DNA from: Streptomyces acidiscabies
Lineage (GTDB): Bacteria; Actinomycetota; Actinomycetes; Streptomycetales; Streptomycetaceae
Reading direction: 5' to 3'
Length of the DNA: 64,000 nt
NCBI RefSeq assembly: GCF_020010905.1
Contig: NZ_JAGJBY010000002.1
Coordinates: 1,984,001 to 2,048,000, forward strand
The translations under genes and the position numbers were made by a program. Shown here one piece after another: positions 42,937-50,899 of this stretch. Below the pieces are notes generated by a model. The model had not been told where the DNA came from, did not search any database, and was given only the letters and a program-made list of their open reading frames with translations. The number at the start of each line of letters is the position of its first letter. Position 1 is the stretch's first letter.

Positions 42937-43578
42937 TCACCCCCGGCCCAACCCCCACTCCCCGGCCCGCACCCCCGCCTGGAACCGCGACTCCGACCCC
43001 AGCGCCACCAGCAGCTCGGCCACCCGCCGCCGGTAGGTCCGCAGCGAGATCCCGAGCTGCCGGGCAGCCGTCTCGTCCGTCATCCCCGACCCCAGCGCCC
43101 GCAGCACGGCCCGCGCCTGTCCGTCGATGCGCGGCCGGTCGGTGTCGAGGAACACGCCGAGGTCGGTCGCGGCCTCCCACGCGGCCTCGAACAGCGCGTA
43201 CGCGCCGCCGACCAGCGCCGGTTCCGTACTCATCGTGTACGTCCCGCGCCCGCCCGGGTCCGTGAGGATCATCGTCCGGCGCCCCACGAACACGGTCCCC
43301 TGCGGCAGCGGCGCCGCCGCGATCCGTACGGCGATGCCCCGCTCCACGACCTCCCGCAGCAGCAGCCGGTCGCTCTCCCCGGCGAGTACGGCGGGGCTGA
43401 ACAGCTTGCGGGAGCTGTCCGCACCCCCCGTCCGCGCCCGGCGCAGTGCCCCTTCCCGTGCGCCCGGCCACGTGTCGAGATCGCGCGAGACGTTGACGAA
43501 CTCGGCGCCGTCCACCACGAGCGGTGTCAGCCGGGCCCGCAGTTCGAGGTGGTCCCGGAACGTGACGGTCGCTGCCAT
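42937..43578 (-). CDS. LuxR-type helix-turn-helix regulator
   Basis: 213 residues. The C-terminal LuxR/GerE HTH (about 148-205) contains GMTDETAARQLGISLRTYRRRVAELL. The N-terminal part (20-140) resembles a degenerate phospholipase-D-like sensor fold (VRIAAAPLPQGTVFVGRRTMIL) seen in many Streptomyces LuxR proteins. The ATG has the run CACAAT-GGAGGA-ATG, a leaderless -10 box with 6-nt spacing. It is divergent from the aldo/keto reductase gene over 70 bp containing a palindrome. Confidence 0.85.
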   Translation of the reverse strand: MAATVTFRDHLELRARLTPLVVDGAEFVNVSRDLDTWPGAREGALRRARTGGADSSRKLFSPAVLAGESDRLLLREVVERGIAVRIAAAPLPQGTVFVGRRTMILTDPGGRGTYTMSTEPALVGGAYALFEAAWEAATDLGVFLDTDRPRIDGQARAVLRALGSGMTDETAARQLGISLRTYRRRVAELLVALGSESRFQAGVRAGEWGLGRG

Positions 43579-43591
43579 TCCTCCATTGTGC

Positions 43592-43609
43592 CTGGCAGCA
43601 ACGTGCCAG
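43592..43609. promoter_or_regulatory. Inverted repeat CTGGCA-GCAACG-TGCCAG between LuxR and AKR genes
   Basis: 6-bp arms with a 6-bp spacer, next to the minus-strand -10 box (43585-43590). Its central position suits one regulator controlling both divergent genes. Confidence 0.5.
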
Positions 43610-43648
43610 TGGCTGGCTGTGGACAAGTCCCCCGGACAGGCTGGCGGC

Positions 43649-44494
43649 ATGAGTGAAACCTTCCGTATCGGCGGCGACCTGCCCGTGAACCGGCTCGGCT
43701 TCGGCGCGATGCGCCTGCCCTCCAAGGGCGGCATCCGGGGCCCCGCCCGCGACCCCGAGGCGGGCCGCGCCGTCCTGCGCCGGGCGGTCGAGCTGGGCGT
43801 CGACCACATCGACACCGCCGACTTCTACGCCGACGCCGAGGGCGCCGTACGCGCCAACACCCTGATCCGCGAGGCCCTGCACCCGTACCCGGCGGGGCTG
43901 GTCCTCGCCACGAAGGTCGGCCCGGTCTTCGGCGCCGGCTTCCGCGAGGCCGCGCCCGAGGAGCTGCGCGGTCTGGTCGAGGGGAACCTCGAAGCGCTGG
44001 GCGTGGACCGGCTCGACCTGGTCTATCTGCGGGTCGGCGGGATGACGCCCGCGCACGGCGAGTCCGTCGCGGCCCGCTTCGAGGCGCTGGCCGCGCTGCG
44101 GGAGGAGGGCCTGATCCGCCACCTGGGCCTCAGCAACGTCGATACGGCCCACCTCGTCGAGGCCCGCGCGATCGCCCCCGTCGCGGCCGTCCAGAACAGG
44201 TACAACGCGGGCCTGCGCGACGACGCGGAGCTCCTCGCGCTGTGCGAGGACGCGGACGTCGCCTTCGTCGCGTTCCACCCGGTCGGCGGCGGGAGCGAAC
44301 TGGACGACGCACGCCTCGCGAAGGCCGCCGCCCGGCACGGCGTGAGCACCTCCCGGCTGGCCCTCGCCTGGCTCCTCGCCTCGTCCCCGGCGCTGCTCGC
44401 GATCCCCGGCACGGGCACGGTGGCCCACCTGGAGGACAACATGGCGGCGGCGGACCTGGTCCTGTCGGAGGAGGACCTGCTGGAGCTGGCCTGA
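43649..44494 (+). CDS. Aldo/keto reductase
   Basis: 281 residues, (beta/alpha)8 NADPH-dependent reductase. Motifs are NRLGFGAMRL, the catalytic Asp/Tyr region HIDTADFYADAEG, catalytic Lys in VLATKVGP, and the cofactor end PGTGTVAHLEDNMAA. The usual catalytic His position reads VYLRVGG in place of LYQLH, so the fourth tetrad residue appears missing. ATG 43649 is preceded by CAGGCT with 7 nt between, a possible leaderless promoter. Likely controlled by the divergent LuxR-type regulator. Confidence 0.88.
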   Translation: MSETFRIGGDLPVNRLGFGAMRLPSKGGIRGPARDPEAGRAVLRRAVELGVDHIDTADFYADAEGAVRANTLIREALHPYPAGLVLATKVGPVFGAGFREAAPEELRGLVEGNLEALGVDRLDLVYLRVGGMTPAHGESVAARFEALAALREEGLIRHLGLSNVDTAHLVEARAIAPVAAVQNRYNAGLRDDAELLALCEDADVAFVAFHPVGGGSELDDARLAKAAARHGVSTSRLALAWLLASSPALLAIPGTGTVAHLEDNMAAADLVLSEEDLLELA

Positions 44495-44504
44495 AGGGGT
44501 GGCC

Positions 44505-44518
44505 GTTGAGTATTCAAC
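44505..44518. promoter_or_regulatory. Inverted repeat GTTGA-GTAT-TCAAC
   Basis: A 5+4+5 palindrome 11 bp after the aldo/keto reductase stop; either a small hairpin or an operator for the following small gene. Confidence 0.35.
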
Positions 44519-44687
44519 TGCCTTGACCGGCCGGTGAGTTGATATCCGGGGCGTTCGTCAAGCGGGCGTGAAAGGTTCGTGCAGGAGGGATACAACTTTA
44601 AGTCTCAAGATTCCCTTGGGCGGGTCCGGCTGTGAGGCTGGGGACACGGGGTGATGTCTCAGTCGGATCTAGCGACCAGGAACTGAA

Positions 44688-44960
44688 GTGACTCACGACC
44701 GCAGGCCTCGCGGGGCCGGACCCGCGCTGCTGACCCTCGTACTTTTCGGGCTGCTGGGCCTCGGGTGGGCGGTGTCGGGGCTCCGGCCGGTCTCCGTCGA
44801 GGCCCCGCGTCTCCAGCCTCGTCCGGTCTCCGGCGACGGCGTGTTCGTGGTGCGGATCGACGTGGTGGCGGGGGTGGTGGTGCGGCCCGTGGTTCCGGGC
44901 GTGCCCGAGGGGCGTTTCCCGTCGCCCTCGCCGCTGTCGCCGCCCGTTCCGCCGGAGTGA
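44688..44960 (+). CDS. Small single-pass membrane protein (90 aa)
   Basis: 90 residues, not recognised. One hydrophobic helix (GPALLTLVLFGLLGLGWAVSGL, about 11-32) anchors a Pro- and Val-rich outer part ending PSPSPLSPPVPPE. Third codon positions are strongly GC, which supports coding. The ribosome site is weak (GGAA 5 nt before the GTG). An AT-rich patch at 44591-44625 upstream may hold its promoter. Confidence 0.55.
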   Translation: MTHDRRPRGAGPALLTLVLFGLLGLGWAVSGLRPVSVEAPRLQPRPVSGDGVFVVRIDVVAGVVVRPVVPGVPEGRFPSPSPLSPPVPPE

Positions 44961-45066
44961 GGGGACGCGTCACCCGGGGGAGCGGCTCGGGCTGCGGGGG
45001 TCCGAGGGTGTTGCTGTAATGGCGGGGACGGTCGGGGCGGTGGCAGTTGTCACAGTCTCAAGTAGA

Positions 45067-45084
45067 TATCTGTATAGTCAGATA
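45067..45084. promoter_or_regulatory. Operator-like palindrome TATCTG-TATAGT-CAGATA over a -10 box
   Basis: 6-bp arms flank TATAGT, itself a good -10 hexamer, and an outer CACAGT (45051) / ACTGTG (45084) pair extends the symmetry. It lies 54 bp before the MBL-fold ATG. A repressor bound here would cover the promoter. Confidence 0.55.
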
Positions 45085-45137
45085 CTGTGCCGTCAGGCGG
45101 TAAGTTCGCCATCCCCGCGCCTCCTCAAGGAGCTCCC

Positions 45138-45944
45138 ATGAGCACCCTCGATTTCACCGTTCTCGACCTGGACTTCCCGGCCGGCAGCAAGAACAAGACG
45201 GCGACGCTCGTCACCGGCGAGAGCGAGGCGTTGCTCGTCGACGCCGCCTTCACCCGCGCGGACGGCCACCGCCTCGCCGCCGCCGTCCTCGACTCCGGCA
45301 AGACCCTGACGACCGTCTTCGTCAGCCACGCCGACCCCGACTTCTACTTCGGCGCCGAGGTCATCGCGGACGCCTTCCCCGAGGCGACGTTCGTCGCCAC
45401 CCCGCTCGTCATCGAGCACATCAAGGAGTCGTACGAGGGCAAGCTCAAGGCCTGGGCCGCCCTCGGCCCGAACCTCCCCACCCGGCTCGTCGCCCTCGAA
45501 CCCCTCACCGGCGACCTCACGCTGGAGGGCCACCGCTTCGAGCTGAAGGGCGGCTCGGCGGAACTTCCCGACCGCCACTACCTCTGGCAGGCCGAGCACA
45601 AGGCGATCGTCGGCGGCGTCCTCCTCTTCCAGGGCGAGCACGTCTGGGTCGCCGACACCCCGACCCCCGACGACCGCGCCGCCTGGATCAAGGCGCTCGA
45701 CGAAATGGCCGCGCTGGAGCCGGAGTTCGTCGTCCCCGGCCACCGCCTCCCCGGCACCGCCGCCGACGCGTCCGCGATCACCGCGACCCGCGACTACCTG
45801 GTCGCCTTCGAGGAGGAGCTGTCCAAGGCCGCCGACGGCGCCGCCCTCACCGAGGCGCTCGTCGCCCGCTACCCCGACAACGGCATGCTGATCGCCGCGC
45901 AGATCGGGGCCAAGGTCGCCAAGGGCGAGATGAAGTGGGGCTGA
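45138..45944 (+). CDS. MBL-fold metallo-hydrolase
   Basis: 268 residues with the metallo-beta-lactamase fold: VFVSHADPDFYFG replaces the usual HxHxDH signature (SHADPDFYFG), so two of the metal-binding histidines are absent; later fold motifs (VADTPTPDD, FVVPGHR) remain. It may be a non-classical or weakly metal-binding member, as in several actinobacterial MBL proteins. AAGGAG lies 7 nt before the ATG. The NTF2-like gene follows after 5 bp. Its promoter has an operator-like palindrome. Confidence 0.88.
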   Translation: MSTLDFTVLDLDFPAGSKNKTATLVTGESEALLVDAAFTRADGHRLAAAVLDSGKTLTTVFVSHADPDFYFGAEVIADAFPEATFVATPLVIEHIKESYEGKLKAWAALGPNLPTRLVALEPLTGDLTLEGHRFELKGGSAELPDRHYLWQAEHKAIVGGVLLFQGEHVWVADTPTPDDRAAWIKALDEMAALEPEFVVPGHRLPGTAADASAITATRDYLVAFEEELSKAADGAALTEALVARYPDNGMLIAAQIGAKVAKGEMKWG

Positions 45945-45949
45945 CCGCG

Positions 45950-46348
45950 ATGACGTACGACGCTCCCGCCGACGTGGTACGCCGCCAGTACCTGGCCTCG
46001 GCGGCCGGTGACCTCGCGGCCCTGCGCGCGACGCTCGCGCCCGACGTCGAGTGGACCGAGATGGCGGGCTTCCCGCTCGCGGGCACCTACCGCACGCCGG
46101 ACGGCGTCACGGCGGCCGTCATGGAGAAGCTCGGCCAGGACTGGGACGGCTGGACGGCCCACGACGACACGTACGTGGTGGACGGCGAGAACGTGGTGGT
46201 GCTGGCGCGGTACACGGCCGCGAACAAGGCGACGGGCAAGCCGATCGACGTACGGGTCGCGCACCACTTCGTCGTACGGGGCGGCCTGATCGTGCGGTTC
46301 GAACAGTTCGTGGACACGGCGCTGGTACGGGACGCCATGACTGTCTGA
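45950..46348 (+). CDS. NTF2-like / SnoaL-type protein
   Basis: 132 residues of the cone-shaped NTF2-like fold: DVVRRQYLASAAGDLAALRATLAPDVEWTE is the standard opening helix-strand, and FEQFVDTALVRDAM the end. Such proteins may be small-molecule isomerases or binding proteins. It is 5 bp after the MBL-fold gene and probably shares its induction. A bidirectional terminator follows. Confidence 0.85.
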   Translation: MTYDAPADVVRRQYLASAAGDLAALRATLAPDVEWTEMAGFPLAGTYRTPDGVTAAVMEKLGQDWDGWTAHDDTYVVDGENVVVLARYTAANKATGKPIDVRVAHHFVVRGGLIVRFEQFVDTALVRDAMTV

Positions 46349-46352
46349 GCAA

Positions 46353-46389
46353 GGGGGGGTGGAGGTTCTCCAGGAACTCACCACCCCCC
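46353..46389. terminator. Bidirectional terminator hairpin
   Basis: A GGGGGGTGG / CCACCCCCC stem with inner GTTC/GAAC pairing between the NTF2-like gene and the convergent phospholipase-D-like gene. Confidence 0.8.
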
Positions 46390-46397
46390 ACAGGGCG

Positions 46398-47390
46398 TTA
46401 CGCCGCAGTCCCGCCCGCGTAGTCGCTCGCGAACGTCGTCTCCACCGTCGCCGCGACCGACTGCGCGACCCCGGTCCCGGTCAGGATGACCCCCAACTCC
46501 CGGTTGCTGCCCAGTGAGTTGGAGCTGATGTTCATCGACCCGGCTTCCACCGCCTGCGTGGACAGCCCGTAGTCGGCCACCATCGCCTTCGCGTGGATGT
46601 AGAACCCGTCGGGGTCGGAGTACCCGACGACGGTCCCGCCCGCCGACTCGATCTGGGAGACCTCGGACGCGTAGGACGACGGGGTCTCCAGAACGACCCG
46701 CACCTTCACCCCAGCCGCCGCCCGCGCAGCGATCGCGTTGACGACCGCGCTGTCACTGAACTCCAACTCCTCTACGTCCAGCGTGGTGGTGGCCCCGTTG
46801 ATGACCGACAGGAGCCGGTTGCGGGAGTCGGTGGGGGACCAGAGCAGATGGTCGCCGTCGGTGGGGGTGACCGCCGCGCCGGTGTAGTCCGCGTCGAAGA
46901 CCTTCTCGATGGCGGCGACGTCCCGGCTGTCGTCGTCGAACACCCCGTAGTCCCGCCCGGTGGCGTAGTACTGGGAGGTCAGATTCCCGGTGAGGACAAG
47001 GGAGTTGGCGCCGTCGACGGTGATGGTCTTCTGGTGCGTGTAGACGTACGAGGCGGAGGACCAGGCGACCCCGACACCGGCGCCGGTGAGCGCCGTGTAC
47101 GCCGAGCTGTTCGCGGACTTGTGCGCCTGGTCGAGGACGACCCGCACGGTCACCCCCTTGTTCTCCAGGGCGATGAGGTCGTCGACGGCGGTGGTGTCCT
47201 CCAGCTCGTACATCGTCATGTCGAGCGAGCTGGTCGCGGAGTTGATGAAGTCGTAGATCTGCGGCTGACCGCCGCTCTGCGAGAAGGCGAACGCGGAGTA
47301 GCTCGCGGCGCTCGCGGGGACGGCGGTGGCGACGACGGCCGCGCCGGCCGCGAGCGCGACGCCCGTACGGCCGATGATCTTCCACAGCAT
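46398..47390 (-). CDS. Secreted phospholipase D-like domain protein
   Basis: 330 residues. A Sec signal peptide (GRTGVALAAGAAVVATAVPASA, about 7-28) is followed by two HKD motifs: HQKTITVD (about 119-126) with downstream TGN, and HAKAMVAD (about 267-274). Both catalytic halves are intact (HxK-x4-D). The small size and single PLD pair resemble bacterial Nuc/PLD-like nucleases or phosphodiesterases rather than classical Streptomyces PLD (over 500 residues). AGGAG lies 6 nt before the ATG. Confidence 0.88.
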   Translation of the reverse strand: MLWKIIGRTGVALAAGAAVVATAVPASAASYSAFAFSQSGGQPQIYDFINSATSSLDMTMYELEDTTAVDDLIALENKGVTVRVVLDQAHKSANSSAYTALTGAGVGVAWSSASYVYTHQKTITVDGANSLVLTGNLTSQYYATGRDYGVFDDDSRDVAAIEKVFDADYTGAAVTPTDGDHLLWSPTDSRNRLLSVINGATTTLDVEELEFSDSAVVNAIAARAAAGVKVRVVLETPSSYASEVSQIESAGGTVVGYSDPDGFYIHAKAMVADYGLSTQAVEAGSMNISSNSLGSNRELGVILTGTGVAQSVAATVETTFASDYAGGTAA

Positions 47391-47480
47391 GGGTGACTCC
47401 TGGGCGAGTTCAGGGGGGAGCCCGCCCGGGGAGCGGCGGGTGCGAGCAGAACACCACGCGCGTAGAACGCCGGAGAAGAA

Positions 47481-47510
47481 CCGCCCGGTGAACTCGGTGT
47501 TACCGGGCGG
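47481..47510 (-). terminator. Terminator after PfkB kinase gene
   Basis: A 9-bp stem (47481-47489 with 47502-47510, CCGCCCGGT/ACCGGGCGG) and 12-nt loop; on the minus strand it is followed by TTCTTCTCC. Confidence 0.65.
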
Positions 47511-47608
47511 GTGTTGGGGTGGGTCAAACCGGACTTCGCGCAGGTGGGAGCCGGGTCAACCCTGTCCCGCAAGATCGCAAAAAGTGCGTGTTGCCCCCTC
47601 CCGGGGCG

Positions 47609-48550
47609 TCAATCGCCCTTCAGTACAGGCGTGTTCGCGGCGAACTCGTCCGCCGTCGCCAGGTCGAAGTCCCCGTGGTCGCTCCCCAGTCCCTGCGCCA
47701 CGAGAGCCGCCGCCGCGCACCCCAGCACCGCGGACTCCACGGCCGTACGCCCGAGCCCGAGCCCCCGCAGGAACCCGGCGGAGAAGGCGTCGCCGCAGCC
47801 GGTCGTGTCGACGACGTCGACCGCGAACGCCGGTACGGTCACGGCCTCTTGGGGCGTCACCACCAGCGCCCCGCGCGCCCCCATCGTCACGGCGACACAC
47901 CCCACCCCGCGCTCCAGGAAGACCCGCGCCCCCGCCTCCACGCTCTGAGCGCCGGTGAACCCCACGACCTGGTCCTCGTTGGGGAGCAGATAGTCGACGT
48001 ACGGCAGCGCGTCCGCGATCCAGTCGAACAGCCCGCTCTCACCGCCCGCGAGGATGTCCACCGAGGTGACGGTCCCCGCCTCCTGCGCGGGCCGCAGGAT
48101 CTTCGCCGCCGCCTCCCCGCCCATCAACTCCGGTGCGCCCAGGTGGAGATGGGTGGACGCGGCGATCTCGGCGTGCGGGGCGTCGTCGGGGCCGTACGTG
48201 ATGTTCGCGCCCAGCACGTGGAACGCGGGCCGGCTCCCGTCGGCGCGGATCGGCAGCACCGACGCGGAGGTCTGGGCGTCGTCCCGCCGTACGACGAGGG
48301 ACGTGTCGACGCCGAACCTGCCGAGCAGGCTCAGCATCAGGTCTCCGATCGGGTCCGTCCCGATCGCGCCGGCGGTCCGGACTGCCGCGCCCAGCTTGGC
48401 CAGGGTCACCGCGGTCCCGGCCGCCGTGCCCGCCGGGCCGAACCGGATCTGGTCGACCAGTGTCGCCCCCTGTCCGTCCGGGATGGACTCGACGGGGCGG
48501 ACCTGGACGTCGAAGACGTGTGCGCCGAGCGCTATGACCGACTGACTCAC
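47609..48550 (-). CDS. PfkB family carbohydrate kinase
   Basis: 313 residues, ribokinase-like fold. Motifs are RFGPAGTAAGTAVTLAKLGA (substrate and signature 1) and DVVDTTGCGDAFSAGFLRGL (signature 2, with catalytic Asp). It probably phosphorylates a deoxy- or keto-sugar. The GTG at 48550 lies 30 bp downstream of a class II aldolase gene in the same direction, so together they may run the kinase-aldolase steps of fuculose- or rhamnulose-like sugar use. Confidence 0.9.
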   Translation of the reverse strand: MSQSVIALGAHVFDVQVRPVESIPDGQGATLVDQIRFGPAGTAAGTAVTLAKLGAAVRTAGAIGTDPIGDLMLSLLGRFGVDTSLVVRRDDAQTSASVLPIRADGSRPAFHVLGANITYGPDDAPHAEIAASTHLHLGAPELMGGEAAAKILRPAQEAGTVTSVDILAGGESGLFDWIADALPYVDYLLPNEDQVVGFTGAQSVEAGARVFLERGVGCVAVTMGARGALVVTPQEAVTVPAFAVDVVDTTGCGDAFSAGFLRGLGLGRTAVESAVLGCAAAALVAQGLGSDHGDFDLATADEFAANTPVLKGD

Positions 48551-48580
48551 GGGGCTCTCCCTCTTCCTGGGCCGGACTCG

Positions 48581-49246
48581 TTACGGCTTCGCCGCGCGCG
48601 TACTGCCGTACCCGCTGTTCGACGCGGCGGTGATGACGGCTACTTGCTGCTCCTCGTCCAGTGCGCGCGGGGTGCCCAGCGCGGCGGCGCGCGCGTAGAC
48701 GTCGCAGGCCCACTCCAGCAGGAGCGCGTTCTCCACGGCCTTCTCCAGCGTCGAACCGTGCACCACCGCACCGTGGTTGGCCATCAGCGCCGCCGACTTG
48801 CCCTCCAGCGCGGCGAGTACGTGACCGGCCAGCTCCGGGCTCCCGAACACCGCGAACGGCGCGACCCGTACGGCGCCGCCGAGCAGCAGCATCTGGTAGT
48901 GCACGCAGGGGAGTTCGTCGAGGACGAGGGAGAGGGCGGTGGCCCGGGGGGAGTGGGTGTGGACGACCGCGCCCGCGCCGAAGCGCTCGTAGATCCCGAG
49001 GTGCAGCTCCAGTTCGGAGGTGGGTGCCAACTCCCCTTCCAGCACCCGGCCTTCGAGGTCCACGACGGTCACCTCGGCGGGCGTGGCCCGGCCGAGCACC
49101 GCGCCTGTCGCGGTGACCGCGACGCCGTCGTCGGTCCGTACGCTCACGTTCCCCGCGGTGCCGATCAGCAGGCCCGCGTCCGCGAGCCGTCGACTGGCCT
49201 CCGCGACCGCGTGCCGCGCCTGTGCGGCCGGGTTCGCCTCCGTCAT
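48581..49246 (-). CDS. Class II aldolase/adducin family protein (fuculose-phosphate aldolase-like)
   Basis: 221 residues. The metal-binding fold has substrate residues in GTAGNVSVR, catalytic Glu in PTSELELHLGIY (about 80), metal ligands in VVHTHSPRATALS, and the third His in LMANHGAVVHG. This matches L-fuculose-1-phosphate aldolases. ATG 49246 has TACCTT 7 nt upstream as a leaderless -10 box. It is divergent from a TetR gene across a palindrome, and is followed by the PfkB kinase. Confidence 0.9.
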   Translation of the reverse strand: MTEANPAAQARHAVAEASRRLADAGLLIGTAGNVSVRTDDGVAVTATGAVLGRATPAEVTVVDLEGRVLEGELAPTSELELHLGIYERFGAGAVVHTHSPRATALSLVLDELPCVHYQMLLLGGAVRVAPFAVFGSPELAGHVLAALEGKSAALMANHGAVVHGSTLEKAVENALLLEWACDVYARAAALGTPRALDEEQQVAVITAASNSGYGSTRAAKP

Positions 49247-49266
49247 GACGCGAAAGGTAACCTGAA

Positions 49267-49295
49267 CCTGAAACAAAGTCACGTTTGGTTTCAGG
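49267..49295. promoter_or_regulatory. Putative TetR operator
   Basis: CCTGAAAC (49267-49274) and GTTTCAGG (49288-49295), with further partial symmetry inside (AAA/TTT), centred between the divergent aldolase and TetR starts. Size and place fit an autoregulating TetR site. Confidence 0.6.
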
Positions 49296-49311
49296 ATTGG
49301 AGTGGGCACGC

Positions 49312-49950
49312 GTGGAACCTCCGGCAGGGCAGGGTGAGTTGAGCGGCGTACGGCTCAGGCGTACGCCCCGGCAGGCCCGTTCGGTGGAGAAGGTCGCGCG
49401 TGTGCTGGCGGCGGCGGAGCGGCTGCTCGCCGAGGAGGGTGTCGACGTCCTGACCACGACCCGGGTCGCGGCCGAGGCCGGGGTGTCGGTGGGGGCGCTG
49501 TACCAGTACCTGCCCGACCGGGACGCGATCGTCGAGGCGCTGGCCGGGCTGTATCTGGGGCGGCTGGAAACGGCGATGGAAACGCTTGTGCAACGCGCCG
49601 GGGAGGAGACCTGGGCCGACCCGGTCACCGTCCTCGTCGACGCCTTCGCCGGGCTCTACCGCTCCCAGCCCGGCTTCCGCGCGCTCTGGTTCGGCCGCCA
49701 CCTCACGGAGGGCACGCGTGAGGCGGACCGTCGGCACAAGTCCGCGATGGCGGAGGGGCTGCATCGGGTTCTGGTCGCCCAGCACCTCCTCCCGGCCACG
49801 GAGGAGGCGGCGACGGCGTGCCGTACGGCGTTCCTGGCGGCGGACGCGGTGACGCAGGAGGCGTTCCGGGTGGACCCGGAGGGGGATGCGGCGCTCTTGG
49901 GGCAGCTCAAGGTGTTGCTGCGGGGGTATCTGGGGCTGCTCGGGGAGTAG
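49312..49950 (+). CDS. TetR family transcriptional regulator
   Basis: 212 residues. The N-terminal HTH (about 20-70) has VARVLAAAERLLAEEGVDVL and VAAEAGVSVGALYQYLPDRDAI, the TetR recognition helix. The ligand-binding helical domain follows. GTG 49312 is chosen, with GGAG 11 nt upstream. It probably represses itself and the divergent aldolase-kinase operon through the palindrome at 49267-49295; the inducer is unknown. Confidence 0.9.
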   Translation: MEPPAGQGELSGVRLRRTPRQARSVEKVARVLAAAERLLAEEGVDVLTTTRVAAEAGVSVGALYQYLPDRDAIVEALAGLYLGRLETAMETLVQRAGEETWADPVTVLVDAFAGLYRSQPGFRALWFGRHLTEGTREADRRHKSAMAEGLHRVLVAQHLLPATEEAATACRTAFLAADAVTQEAFRVDPEGDAALLGQLKVLLRGYLGLLGE

Positions 49951-50108
49951 GGGGCGGGGGAGGCGCGCGGCGGCGACGGGCGGGGTGCGGCGCCCGGCAA
50001 GCGGTTGCCGGGCCGTTTCTGTGGGGCGGGCCGCCGAGGGGGCGGTCGCCGGGCGTTCTCGCGGGGTGGTACGGCTCGCGGCGGCGGCTTCCGTGCGGCC
50101 GTACGGCT

Positions 50109-50194
50109 CCGCCGTCGTACGCGGCGGGGTGGCACGTGGTGGGGGCTGTGCGGGAGTCGAGTTGGTATTCCGCCGTCGTACGCGGCCGGGTGGC
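50109..50194. repeat. 25-bp direct repeat (two copies, one mismatch)
   Basis: 50109-50133 and 50170-50194 share CCGCCGTCGTACGCGGC followed by a one-base variant and GGGTGGC, 61 bp apart. They sit in a 273-bp stretch (49951-50223) without a gene, after the TetR stop and the MarR stop. Confidence 0.65.
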
Positions 50195-50223
50195 CCCTTC
50201 GCGCGGCAACGTCCAGGAAGCGG

Positions 50224-50784
50224 TTACTGCACCGTTTCCGGGGCCCGCTCCTCGCTGCCCGCCTCCTGCGCCGACCCCGCCTCGGTGCCCCCCGCCTCGC
50301 CCCCCGCCAGGTCCGGCAGCAGGCCGCACAACGCGTTCACCTCCGTCGGGCCCATCACCTCGCTCAGCGCTTCGCGGACCGTTGCCGCCAGCGTGCACGA
50401 CGTTTCGCGCAGGAGGTCGCGGGCCTTGTCCGTGAGGATCACCGTGATGCCCCGCTTGTCGCCGCAGACCGAGCCGCGGGTGACCAGGCCGGCGTGCTGG
50501 AGGCAGGCGATCTGGTAGGTGAGGCGGGTCTTCGGGCGGCCCAGGAGTTCCGCGATCCGCGTCATGCGCAGGCCCTCGGGGTGGTCCGCGAGCAGGCACA
50601 GGACCAGGAACTCGTCGTGCGAGATGTCCAGCCGCTCCTTGACCAGCGTGTGCAGCCGTTGTTCCACCGCGCCGGTCGCGGCCAGCAGCAGCATCCACCC
50701 CCGCAGTTCGCGCGGCAGTTCGCCGCCCTCTGCTCTCCCAGGGCATTCAGGCAGGTCGGTGGGGTGTTCCTCGCTGGCGGCCAT
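50224..50784 (-). CDS. MarR family transcriptional regulator
   Basis: 186 residues. The winged helix spans about 45-120, with recognition region RMTRIAELLGRPKTRLTYQIACLQHAGLV and wing GSVCGDKRGI. The C-terminal tail (AGGEAGGTEAGSAQEAGSEERAP) is low complexity and longer than usual. A -10-like TACACT (minus strand, 50792-50797) lies 7 nt before the ATG. It is divergent from the YceI gene and should control it through the direct repeats at 50829-50875. Confidence 0.9.
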   Translation of the reverse strand: MAASEEHPTDLPECPGRAEGGELPRELRGWMLLLAATGAVEQRLHTLVKERLDISHDEFLVLCLLADHPEGLRMTRIAELLGRPKTRLTYQIACLQHAGLVTRGSVCGDKRGITVILTDKARDLLRETSCTLAATVREALSEVMGPTEVNALCGLLPDLAGGEAGGTEAGSAQEAGSEERAPETVQ

Positions 50785-50828
50785 GACTTCGAGTGTATCG
50801 GCGGTCCGTTTTTCCCCACAGGGTTGTT

Positions 50829-50875
50829 CAGATTTGGATAACTGGGTACGCTTCCCTCGTCCAAATTTGGATGAC
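50829..50875. promoter_or_regulatory. Putative MarR operators upstream of the YceI gene
   Basis: CAGATTTGGATAAC (50829-50842) and CAAATTTGGATGAC (50862-50875) differ at two positions and are 33 bp apart, about three helical turns. The second contains the perfect palindrome TCCAAATTTGGA (50860-50871). Confidence 0.6.
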
Positions 50876-50899
50876 CTTCTCGACCTGGAGTTGTGAGCC

